This document shows positions 1-7,458 of a stretch of DNA of 15,677 bases, one piece after another. Location: assembly GCA_945874585.1 (NCBI GenBank), contig CAMCHB010000017.1, forward strand, positions 1 to 15,677. The letters are read 5' to 3'. Below the pieces are notes generated by a model that searched no databases, was not told the DNA's origin, and saw only the letters and a list, made by a program, of their open reading frames with translations. Source of the DNA: an uncultured Clostridium sp. GTDB lineage: Bacteria; Bacillota; Clostridia; TANB77; CAG-508. The position numbers were made by a program, and so were the translations under genes. Each line of letters begins with the position of its first letter. The first letter of the stretch is position 1.

Positions 1-87
1 GTTTTCAAAAGAGTTTTAATGAAACTTGGAATTTTAGTAGACATGAATGAAGCAGAAAAGGTTTGGCAAAAAGAGGAACATAAATAA
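1..87 (+). CDS. C-terminal end of an unidentified protein (5' truncated)
   Basis: Frame 1 is open from the window edge to a TAA at 85-87 and encodes 28 residues ending in a charged, helix-like tail (NEAEKVWQKEEHK). It is directly followed by a strong intrinsic terminator, as expected for the last gene of a transcription unit. Too little is visible to name a family. It is oriented like the following operon but separated from it by the terminator and a new promoter, so it is probably unrelated in function. It could be a chance open frame, but the fit with the terminator makes a real gene end more likely. Confidence 0.55.
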   Translation, partial: VFKRVLMKLGILVDMNEAEKVWQKEEHK

Positions 88-91
88 AAAT

Positions 92-133
92 AAAAAACGA
101 ATGTTAAAGAAATTTAACATTCGTTTTTTTTTT
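92..133 (+). terminator. Rho-independent terminator after the first partial gene
   Basis: A perfect 17-bp inverted repeat (92-108 with 113-129) encloses the tetraloop GAAA and runs into a tract of ten T (124-133). Because the stem begins with six A, it could also work in the opposite direction. It insulates the surface-protein operon downstream from upstream transcription. Confidence 0.93.
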
Positions 134-188
134 ATGAAAAGCAGGATTCCGTAGGAATAAGTGAATTCTGAAAAGAGTACGACAAAAA

Positions 189-205
189 TGTTATGAAAAT
201 GTCAT
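189..205 (+). promoter_or_regulatory. WalR-box-like direct repeat (TGTTAT-N5-TGTCAT)
   Basis: Two hexamers, TGTTAT (189-194) and TGTCAT (200-205), are separated by five bases, so they sit 11 bp apart on one DNA face. The known WalR (YycF) site is TGTWAH-N5-TGTWAH; the first half matches fully and the second has one mismatch (C at the W position). The 11-bp period is typical of OmpR-family regulators in general. It lies about 80 bp upstream of the -35 element of the cohesin-dockerin operon. Control by a cell-wall-stress regulator would suit a surface operon, but this is an inference from one short, AT-rich site. Confidence 0.35.
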
Positions 206-284
206 ATTGGAAAAAAAAGAAGGAAAAGCAGATTTTCCCTAAAGCAGATGAATCGCCCGCCAAAACAGACAAGCTAATGCTATA

Positions 285-312
285 TTGATTTTCTACTAGA
301 GTAAGCTATAAT
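285..312 (+). promoter_or_regulatory. Sigma-A-type promoter of the cohesin-dockerin operon
   Basis: A -35 element TTGATT (285-290), a 16-bp spacer and a perfect -10 TATAAT (307-312) place transcription start near 319, about 30 bp upstream of the first GTG. It is the only strong promoter-like pair in the 88-349 gap. That gap otherwise holds the direct repeat at 189-205 and a small hairpin (stem 222-227 with 233-238) without a T tract. I see no recognisable riboswitch there. Confidence 0.75.
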
Positions 313-349
313 CAAGATAAAAAGAAACATTTTTAAATGAGGTGATAAC

Positions 350-934
350 GTGAAAAAAATAGGGGTAGGTCTGATAACTTTTTTCATACTCTTGGGTATG
401 AGTTTAACAGTTGTAAGAGCAGAAGGATTTTCCGTTGATTTGAGTGCAGATAAAAGCAAAATTCAGGCAGGTGATACCGTTGTTTTAACGGCTTCTTTGC
501 ACGATATTGATATTGGTACAGATGGAATGGATCTATTACTAGCCAATCTTTCTTATGATACCAATGTATTTGAAACAATAACACAAGAAGATATCCAAAC
601 TGTAGGTCAATGGGGAGGACTTTTGTACAATGCCAATAAAAACAAATTGATTTTGGAAAGACAAACACCAAGTAAAAATAACGAAGACTTTTTACAAATC
701 AAAATGCATGTCAAAAAAGAAGTACAAGAAAAACAAACTACCATTCATTTGGTGGAACCACAATCAACCAATGGAAATAGTGATATTAGCGGAACAGAAG
801 GCAGTATCACTTTGAAAGTACAAAAAACAGGAATGAATGTTTGGGGTGTAGTAGGAATTGTTCTTGTTATTCTTTTGGCAGGAGCCGGAATAGGCTATGG
901 TATTTATCGTAAAAAAAGAAAGGAGGTTGCTTAA
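350..934 (+). CDS. Membrane-anchored single-cohesin surface protein
   Basis: A 194-residue exported protein. Residues 1-24 form a signal peptide ending in VRA. Residues about 26-158 are a cohesin-type beta-sandwich with the FETIT..DIQ signature shared with the two other cohesins of the operon. Residues 164-185 are a transmembrane segment, followed by a short basic cytoplasmic tail (RKKRKEVA). Cohesins bind dockerins tightly, so this protein probably docks the dockerin proteins encoded downstream close to the membrane. The linker between cohesin and membrane is only a few residues and contains QKTG, resembling a decayed or variant sortase motif. Start: GTG at 350, with GAGGTGA at 339-345. The stop is directly followed by the next gene's ATG. 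The cohesin call rests on layout and resemblance, not a database search. Confidence 0.8.
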   Translation: MKKIGVGLITFFILLGMSLTVVRAEGFSVDLSADKSKIQAGDTVVLTASLHDIDIGTDGMDLLLANLSYDTNVFETITQEDIQTVGQWGGLLYNANKNKLILERQTPSKNNEDFLQIKMHVKKEVQEKQTTIHLVEPQSTNGNSDISGTEGSITLKVQKTGMNVWGVVGIVLVILLAGAGIGYGIYRKKRKEVA

Positions 935-3900
935 ATGGAAAAGAAAAAATGGGCAAAAAGTTTGGTGCTTGCTTCCTTAACAGCAAGTTTAGTGCTAACA
1001 GGACATGCTTTTGCACAAAATAAAGAATTTCGTCAAATTGATCAATTAGAACAAGTGGATTCTTTGTTAGTGGATAAAAGATTAGGAGCTAGTAGTAATT
1101 ATGATTTAAGAGTTTATCAGTATATCACAGCCGATAAATCTTATGGAAATACCAATGAAAATTGGGCATTGGTAGCCAATCGATTGCTAGAATTTAATCC
1201 AACTGGTATGGGAGGAGAATATGCTATGCGTCATATGGATTATTCAACAGCTATCAATTCTACTTCAGAAGGAACACCAAACCCACATTATCGTAATTTA
1301 GGTAGCGGTGGTAATATACCTGTTGGATTAGGTTATTTGACCAGTGGTAGAGGTCCTGTTATGGAGACTGAAATGCCATTTCAAAATAATTTAAACAAAA
1401 TTAGCTTAAACGATTTACAAAAATCAAGAGCATCTATTAAAGTAGAAGACTATACCAAATTTAAAAATGTTTATAAATATCAAAACAATGGAATCACGTA
1501 TGCATGGGACAAAAATACAACCTATTATACACCTTCTGAGATTATACAAAACCGTGAAGCTATCAAAGAGCATATCGTAAAATATGGAGCTGTTTCTGCG
1601 AATATTTATCGTGATGATAATTATATGAGATATCGTAGGTATGGTGATGAAAATTATGTACGTGACTATGATTCCTACTCTTATAGATATTGGTATTATT
1701 ATCGAGAGGTTAGTCCTATTAACCCTGGACCTATTTATTATTGCAACAATCCTTCTGTAACGCCTAATCATGAAGTGGTATTGATTGGATGGGATGACAA
1801 TTATACCAATGAATATACAGGTTCACCTCAAAAAGGAGCTTATATTGCTTTAGATGCGGATGTGTTTTATCGAAAATGGAATAATGAGCAACGTAAAAGA
1901 TATTATGACTCTGACTGGCGCGATGTAGGAAAGGATATTTCTATTAGTACACATTTTTATTATATTTCTTATGATGATTTTTATGTAGAGTCAAATGTTT
2001 ATGGTATTGGACAATTAGGCTATGTGGATTATGATCATATTTACCAATATGACAATTTAGGATTATCTACTTCTATTACAGGTCAATACTATGGATCAGA
2101 AGTATATGGTGCCAATGTATTTACCAGAAATGAAAAATATGCTCAAAGATTAAATGAAGTCACAGTAGCCAACACAGAAGATATGCAATATGAAGTCTAT
2201 GTAAATCCAAAAGATGTTGATTTAACCCAAGATAAGCTAATTAAAGTAGCAACAACCGGTACTTTAAAAGCAGGCTATCATACCATTAAAATAAACGATG
2301 ACATTATGCTAACAGGCAATCGATTTGCGGTGGTTGTGAAATATATTTCACCAACAGATATCAGCAGTGTCCAAAGAAAAGAAGCACGTATTGGTGTACA
2401 ATCACCAACGGAACAATATTATGAAATCAACGGATCTTCTGCTACATTAAAAACACGTGATATAGCTTATTGGCAAAATGCATCATCAGCACCAATGAGA
2501 AGTTATATCAGTGATACAGGTGATAATTGGACGGATTTATATGATAATCAAGCAACCCAAAGAGATGCTATTTGTATCAAGGCGTTGGTAAGCAATTATC
2601 CATCTTATACACCACCAATTGAAAAAGTAGACATCAATAAAACAGAATTAACCTTGATAAAAGGTGATGCTGAAACTTTAACAGCATCTGTTACACCAAC
2701 AGATGCAAAAGATACCAAAGTTTACTGGACAAGTGCTAATCGTAACATTGCGACAGTCAATAACGAAGGAAAAGTAACTGGTATTGCAGGTGGAGAAACA
2801 ACTATTTATGCACGTTCTGCTGATGCAACTGTTTATGCAGAATGTAAAGTAAAAGTAGATGTTCCAGTTACAAACCTTGTATTGAATAAACAACAAGTGA
2901 CTATGTTGCAAAACGAAACACACATTTTAGTACCAATTGTTAGTCCAGATGATGCAACCAATAAAGTTGTACAGTGGTCAAGTAGTAACAAAGAAGTAGT
3001 TCAAATCACAGACAATGGTGTTTTGATCGGATTAAAACAAGGTCGAGCAGTCGTGACAGCTCTTATCCGTGATGATTATGGAACCCATACAGCAACTTGT
3101 ACAGTCGTATTACCAGAATCTTTATTAGTAGATGTCAATGAAGTTCGTTTAAATAAACATTCTTTGACGATGCAAAAAGGAACTAGAGAAACCTTGCAAG
3201 CAACCATTTATCCAGCTGATGCAACCAATAAAACTATGGTATGGACCAGTAGCAACAAAAATGTAGCTATTGTCAATGCCAATGGACGTATCACAGCATT
3301 ATCAGCTGGTAAGACAACCATAACGGTAACCAGTGTTAGTGGTGGAGAAACAGATTCTTGCGAAGTAACCGTAACAGCACCAGAAGAAGTAGCGGTAAAA
3401 GGTGTTAGCATTACACCAAGTCAATTACAAATGGATAAAGGAGAAAGCAAAACATTAACAGCTAATATCAATCCAAGCAATAGTTCCAATAAAAATGTAA
3501 CATGGACCAGTAGCAATGAAAATGTAGCAGTTGTCAATAGTGGAGGACGTGTAACAGCCATCGGAGTTGGTAAAACAACGATTACGGCAAGAACGGTTGA
3601 TGGTGGTTATACAGCAACTTGTGAAATCAATGTAAGCAAAGCCAATACAAAAGTAACAGGAGTTCGACTAAATAAAACTGGTATGACTTTGAATGCAGGA
3701 GAAACTAGTCAAGTTCGTGCCGAAGTTTTACCATATGATGCAACCAATCAAAAAGTTACTTGGTCAAGCAATGCAAAAGAGATAGCAGATGTCGATCAAG
3801 AAGGTAATATTACATGTAAAAGTGCAGGAAAAGCAACTATTACAGCAAAAACAGAAGATGGCAATTATACAGCAACTTGTGTGGTAACAGTAAAGGTTAA

Positions 3901-4588
3901 TGTACCAGTACAAGGTGTTACCTTAGATAGAAACACCGTAGAAATGAAAAAAGACAGAACCGTTAATTTGAAAGCAACTATTACACCAAATGATGCAACC
4001 AATCAAACTATTTCATGGACCTCAAAAGATGAAGAAGTAGCGGTTGTATACGATGGTAAGATTCACAGTTTAAAAGCTGGAAAGACAACCATTACAGCCA
4101 CAACAGAAGATGGTAAATTTACCGCAAATTGCGAAGTTACCGTTACAGAAGATACAACAGAAGGAGATCTTACATTTGAAAGCAAAAACAATCAATACGA
4201 TATTAACGATGATCAGAAAACCATTGGAAATGTAAATTCAGGAACCAAGGTAAGTGATATCAAGAATGGTACAACAACAAATGGAACCATTACGATTACA
4301 GATAAAGATGGTAAAGATTTATCCGATAGCGATAAAGTCGGAACTGGGTCAAAAGTAACCATTACAAAAGATGATAAAAAAGAAGAATATACGATTGTGA
4401 TACCAGGAGATATCAATGGAGATGGAGAAGTAACAACCACTGATTTACAACAACTAATTGATCAAATACTAGGTAAATCAACTGGTGATAAGTTCACAAA
4501 TCTAGCAGGTGATTTCGATGGAGATGGTGCTTTGACGATATCAGATGTATCTATCTTGAGAAAAAAATTATTAGGCTATGATATTTAA
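935..4588 (+). CDS. Catalytically dead papain-like protein with lectin-like, six BIG2 and dockerin domains
   Basis: A 1217-residue exported protein. Order: signal peptide 1-27 (AFA end); C1A papain-like domain about 50-345; lectin-like domain about 346-555, as in other bacterial C1A peptidases; six BIG2 Ig-like domains at about 564-641, 645-726, 734-814, 821-900, 906-986 and 991-1070; a small beta module 1078-1157; dockerin 1158-1214 with two calcium loops (DINGDGEVTTTD, DFDGDGALTISD). Against the paralogue two genes downstream, the catalytic Cys is Asn76, the papain Asn is Asp307, and the oxyanion-hole Gln is not recognisable; only His279 (NHEVVLIGWDD) remains. It should therefore bind, not cut, unless the domain does other chemistry. 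A Tyr-rich insert lies at 225-256. Start: ATG at 935 after AAAGGAGG (919-926), with no gap to the preceding stop. The dockerin predicts docking on one of the operon's cohesins. Confidence 0.88.
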   Translation: MEKKKWAKSLVLASLTASLVLTGHAFAQNKEFRQIDQLEQVDSLLVDKRLGASSNYDLRVYQYITADKSYGNTNENWALVANRLLEFNPTGMGGEYAMRHMDYSTAINSTSEGTPNPHYRNLGSGGNIPVGLGYLTSGRGPVMETEMPFQNNLNKISLNDLQKSRASIKVEDYTKFKNVYKYQNNGITYAWDKNTTYYTPSEIIQNREAIKEHIVKYGAVSANIYRDDNYMRYRRYGDENYVRDYDSYSYRYWYYYREVSPINPGPIYYCNNPSVTPNHEVVLIGWDDNYTNEYTGSPQKGAYIALDADVFYRKWNNEQRKRYYDSDWRDVGKDISISTHFYYISYDDFYVESNVYGIGQLGYVDYDHIYQYDNLGLSTSITGQYYGSEVYGANVFTRNEKYAQRLNEVTVANTEDMQYEVYVNPKDVDLTQDKLIKVATTGTLKAGYHTIKINDDIMLTGNRFAVVVKYISPTDISSVQRKEARIGVQSPTEQYYEINGSSATLKTRDIAYWQNASSAPMRSYISDTGDNWTDLYDNQATQRDAICIKALVSNYPSYTPPIEKVDINKTELTLIKGDAETLTASVTPTDAKDTKVYWTSANRNIATVNNEGKVTGIAGGETTIYARSADATVYAECKVKVDVPVTNLVLNKQQVTMLQNETHILVPIVSPDDATNKVVQWSSSNKEVVQITDNGVLIGLKQGRAVVTALIRDDYGTHTATCTVVLPESLLVDVNEVRLNKHSLTMQKGTRETLQATIYPADATNKTMVWTSSNKNVAIVNANGRITALSAGKTTITVTSVSGGETDSCEVTVTAPEEVAVKGVSITPSQLQMDKGESKTLTANINPSNSSNKNVTWTSSNENVAVVNSGGRVTAIGVGKTTITARTVDGGYTATCEINVSKANTKVTGVRLNKTGMTLNAGETSQVRAEVLPYDATNQKVTWSSNAKEIADVDQEGNITCKSAGKATITAKTEDGNYTATCVVTVKVNVPVQGVTLDRNTVEMKKDRTVNLKATITPNDATNQTISWTSKDEEVAVVYDGKIHSLKAGKTTITATTEDGKFTANCEVTVTEDTTEGDLTFESKNNQYDINDDQKTIGNVNSGTKVSDIKNGTTTNGTITITDKDGKDLSDSDKVGTGSKVTITKDDKKEEYTIVIPGDINGDGEVTTTDLQQLIDQILGKSTGDKFTNLAGDFDGDGALTISDVSILRKKLLGYDI
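2624..4144 (+). repeat. Six tandem BIG2 domain-coding repeats
   Basis: About 240-bp units encode six Ig-like group 2 domains (residues 564-1070). Shared features are a DATNK/Q-type turn, W[TS]S[SN]-like strands, an AGKTTIT-like strand and a TATC[EV]V-like end. They are diverged (not identical) repeats, so they likely arose by old duplication. They form a spacer or adhesive stalk between the peptidase-like head and the dockerin. Confidence 0.88.
4406..4576 (+). other. Dockerin module of the pseudopeptidase (subtype B)
   Basis: Residues 1158-1214 hold two EF-hand-like calcium loops, each followed by a short helix, and end at the C terminus like most dockerins. Residues at loop positions 10-11, which contact cohesin in studied type I dockerins, are T-T and I-S. 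The helices and the stretch between loops differ clearly from the two other dockerins of the operon. Confidence 0.85.
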
Positions 4589-4602
4589 AAGGAGGAAAAA
4601 AT

Positions 4603-5472
4603 ATGAAAAAGATAGCGATTAGTATAGTAGCATTTGTACTTGGTATCGTACTTTACATAGCACCAGTTCATGCTTATGGCTTTAATATAGGAATTGATGC
4701 AAGTAATGATGCTATTATTCGAGGAGGAACTGTTCAAGTAACATTTTCAACCAAAAATTTTGATTTCGGCAATCAAGGAATTGATGCTGTTAGTGGAACC
4801 ATTGAATACAGCAAAGACGTATTTGAGACAGTAACAGCCGATGATATTCAAGGACAAAACAATTGGGGTATTTCTTACAACGATGGAAAAATCTTATGTG
4901 TACCAAATGGACAAGGATATGTTAAAACAGAAGGAGCTCTATTTACCATTACTTTTAAAGTAAAAGACGCTGCAGCATTAGGAGAAACCCAAATAACAGC
5001 AAAAAGCTTTTTGATTAACGATGCAGAATCAGGACAAAGAATTTCAACACCAGATGTAAGCAAAACCTTATCTGTAAAAACAATTTCATCTAATGTTTAC
5101 AAATTTACAGAAGATAAAATTGTTGGCATAAAGCCAAATACAAAAGTAGAAGATTTTAAGAAAAATATCATTGGAACAGATATAAAAGTATCTGACCAAA
5201 GCGGAAATGCGTTGGAGGACGGAAAATTTGTTGGAACTGGTATGACTATGACAGCCGGTGGCGAAACCTATACTTTAATTGTAATGGGAGATGTCAATGG
5301 TGATGGTACAATATCTACAACAGATGTAGCTAAAATGAAAATGCATTTAATTGAACTTAGAAAATTAGAAGGTGCTTATTTATATGCTGCTAATGTAGAT
5401 GGTGATGAAGAGGTAACCATTACAGATTTATCTAAGATTCGTAAAGCATTCTTTGGTGAGTTAGAATTATAA
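4603..5472 (+). CDS. Cohesin-plus-dockerin adaptor (linking scaffoldin)
   Basis: A 289-residue exported protein: signal peptide 1-24 (VHA end), cohesin about 26-160 with the FETVT..DIQ signature, a small beta module 163-227 ending in the YTLIVMGD lead-in, and a C-terminal dockerin 229-286. It has no catalytic domain and no membrane or wall anchor. A protein with both a cohesin and a dockerin can bridge two partners, so it probably connects an anchored cohesin with a dockerin enzyme or extends the assembly. Its dockerin is about 70 percent identical (43 of 61 positions, counted by eye) to that of the active peptidase downstream. Start: ATG at 4603 after AAAGGAGG, 14 bp behind the previous stop. 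Confidence in domain layout is high; the binding partners are inferred. Confidence 0.85.
   Translation: MKKIAISIVAFVLGIVLYIAPVHAYGFNIGIDASNDAIIRGGTVQVTFSTKNFDFGNQGIDAVSGTIEYSKDVFETVTADDIQGQNNWGISYNDGKILCVPNGQGYVKTEGALFTITFKVKDAAALGETQITAKSFLINDAESGQRISTPDVSKTLSVKTISSNVYKFTEDKIVGIKPNTKVEDFKKNIIGTDIKVSDQSGNALEDGKFVGTGMTMTAGGETYTLIVMGDVNGDGTISTTDVAKMKMHLIELRKLEGAYLYAANVDGDEEVTITDLSKIRKAFFGELEL
5287..5460 (+). other. Dockerin module of the adaptor (subtype A)
   Basis: Residues 229-286 carry two calcium loops (DVNGDGTISTTD and NVDGDEEVTITD) and helices very like those of the peptidase dockerin at 7263-7433. Loop positions 10-11 are T-T and I-T. The second loop begins with Asn where Asp is usual. 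Confidence 0.85.
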
Positions 5473-5489
5473 AAGAAAAAAGGAGAGAG

Positions 5490-7448
5490 ATGAAGATGCG
5501 AAAGAGTTATACAGGGGCATTACTAGGAATTTTGTGTTGTTTCTTTTTGACACAACCACTATACGCACTAGATGTCAATTCGATAGAAGAAGTCGATAAG
5601 ATTCCAAATCGTTATACCTATTACCAGAGCGCCTCTTCATCTTCTTCTCGTTTACCTCAAAAGTTTTCGCTTTATCAAAGTACATTGATGGAAAAAAATG
5701 CATTAGCTGAAAAATACGATTTAAGGGAAGATTTAGCAACCCTTCGTATCAAAGATCAAAAAAGTAGTAAAAGTTGTTGGGCTTTTTCAACTTTAAGTGT
5801 GCTAGAAAGTAATGTTCAGAAAACAACAGGAGAAGCGGTTGATTATTCGGAGCGACATATGAATTATGCTACTTCGAAAACCTTTTTACAAGGAAAGATA
5901 AATCCATGGGGTTACAATCGTGAATTAGACGATGGAGGTAATCCAATGATTGGGCTATCTTATGTCACAAGAGGAAGTGGACCTGTTAATGAAATGGATA
6001 TGCCTTTTTCAGAAAAGGAAAGTAAAATTGATTTAGCGGAAATAGAGGGAAAAACCATTAGCCGAAAAATAAATAACTATGTGGTATATCCAACCATTTG
6101 CAAAGAAAAACAAGCCGATGGTAGTATAAAATATACCGATGGTATGGAAAACGGAACGGTTTATACAGAAACAGAAGTACAAGACATACGAAATCAAATC
6201 AAAGAGCATATTCAAAAATATGGAGCTGTTACAGCGATGACGATGTCTGGTTCTGCGTTTGAGGATTATTATAATTTTAATATGACTTATCCTGCGTATT
6301 ACAATGATAATAGTCAACTAGAGGCAAATCACCAAGTTACCATTGTGGGCTGGGATGATACCTATCCAGTTGGAAATTTCAGCCCTTATCATCGTCCTAA
6401 AAATCCAGGAGCTTATTTGGTTTTAAATTCATATGGAACCACAGGAAGATTCCCAAAAGGTCTTTATTATATTTCTTATGAAGATGCATTGGTAGAATCT
6501 TGTGCGGTTGGTGTTGTAGATACAGAAAAAGCAAATTACGCACAAATTTATCAACACGATCCACTCGGTATATCATCTAATATAAAAATAAATGGCAGTA
6601 AAAACTTATATGGAGCCAATGTTTTTACAAGAAGCCAAACACAAAAGATAGAAGTCATTTATGAAATCAGTGTAGCCAGTCAAGTGGAAATGGATGCTGA
6701 ATTGTATGTAAATGAAAAGGATGGTAATTTAAATAGTGAAGAATTAAAAGAAGTTTCTAATGGTATGATTCATTTAAAAGCTGGTTATAATACGTATAAA
6801 TTACAAAAGCCAATTACATTAACAGGAGATAAATTTGCTGTTGCTGTTCAATATAAGGGAGGCGAAAATGATGCGTATATTGGGGCCGAAATTCCAAGTG
6901 CTTCTAAGTATTGGGCTATAGCAACAAGTGAACCTGGCCAAAGCTTTGTAGGAAGTAATTTAAATGATTGGCAAGATTTAAGCAATACAAGTATAAAAAA
7001 TGCAAATATCTGTATAAAAGTGTTTACACAAAATGTGGATGATGATATAATATCAAGTGTATATCAAATAGACGAACAAAATAAAAGAATATCTCAAATA
7101 TCTCCACATACATATCGCCAAGTATTTGAAACCAATCTTCAAACCAATGCCAATTTAAAAATTCTTCATGAAAATGGGGAAAACATTGGAACAGAAGAGT
7201 ATTTGGCTACCGGTATGAGACTTGTCTTAAATGACAACAAGTCCTATACCCTTGCCGTAAAGGGTGATTTAAATGGAGATGGAGAAGTCACATTAACAGA
7301 TGTTGCAAAAATCAAATTGCATTTAATTGGATTACGTCTATTGGAAGGAGCTTATTTGCAAGCTGCTAATGTAGATGATGATCAGCAAATTACCATTACT
7401 GATTTATCACGTATTCGAAAAGCATATTTTGGAGAAATAAATTTATAG
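5490..7448 (+). CDS. Secreted papain-like (C1A) cysteine peptidase with lectin-like domain and dockerin
   Basis: A 652-residue exported peptidase. Residues 1-26 are a signal peptide (LYA end). The C1A domain spans about 70-335, with all expected catalytic residues visible: Gln90, Cys96 in SCWAFS, His281 in NHQVTIVGWDD and Asn313 in VLNSYG. A lectin-like domain follows at about 340-515, then a small beta module 521-590 and a C-terminal dockerin 592-648. No classical I29 propeptide is recognisable; a short segment with a serine run (residues 49-53) precedes the mature-like start. It should hydrolyse peptide bonds outside the cell, tethered through its dockerin. It is the only enzyme of the operon with an intact active site. 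Start: ATG 5490 after AAAGGAGAG; the ATG at 5496 is also possible. The gap to the previous gene is 17 bp. Confidence 0.9.
   Translation: MKMRKSYTGALLGILCCFFLTQPLYALDVNSIEEVDKIPNRYTYYQSASSSSSRLPQKFSLYQSTLMEKNALAEKYDLREDLATLRIKDQKSSKSCWAFSTLSVLESNVQKTTGEAVDYSERHMNYATSKTFLQGKINPWGYNRELDDGGNPMIGLSYVTRGSGPVNEMDMPFSEKESKIDLAEIEGKTISRKINNYVVYPTICKEKQADGSIKYTDGMENGTVYTETEVQDIRNQIKEHIQKYGAVTAMTMSGSAFEDYYNFNMTYPAYYNDNSQLEANHQVTIVGWDDTYPVGNFSPYHRPKNPGAYLVLNSYGTTGRFPKGLYYISYEDALVESCAVGVVDTEKANYAQIYQHDPLGISSNIKINGSKNLYGANVFTRSQTQKIEVIYEISVASQVEMDAELYVNEKDGNLNSEELKEVSNGMIHLKAGYNTYKLQKPITLTGDKFAVAVQYKGGENDAYIGAEIPSASKYWAIATSEPGQSFVGSNLNDWQDLSNTSIKNANICIKVFTQNVDDDIISSVYQIDEQNKRISQISPHTYRQVFETNLQTNANLKILHENGENIGTEEYLATGMRLVLNDNKSYTLAVKGDLNGDGEVTLTDVAKIKLHLIGLRLLEGAYLQAANVDDDQQITITDLSRIRKAYFGEINL
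7263..7433 (+). other. Dockerin module of the active peptidase (subtype A)
   Basis: Residues 592-648 carry loops DLNGDGEVTLTD and NVDDDQQITITD. The helix LEGAYLQAANVD is shared almost exactly with the adaptor dockerin. Loop positions 10-11 are L-T and I-T. It probably binds the same cohesin as the adaptor dockerin. Confidence 0.85.
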
Positions 7449-7458
7449 GAGGGAACAT

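Noticed and set aside
134..284. Possible riboswitch or structured leader upstream of the surface operon
   Set aside because: The stretch holds only small hairpins (for example stem 222-227 with 233-238) and lies upstream of the promoter, so it would not be part of the operon's mRNA. No known riboswitch core is visible.
935..4588. Reading the long protein as a decaying pseudogene because the active site is lost
   Set aside because: The frame is open over 1217 codons, with signal peptide, all repeats and a complete dockerin intact, and it sits in a tightly coupled operon. This points to selection for a non-catalytic role.
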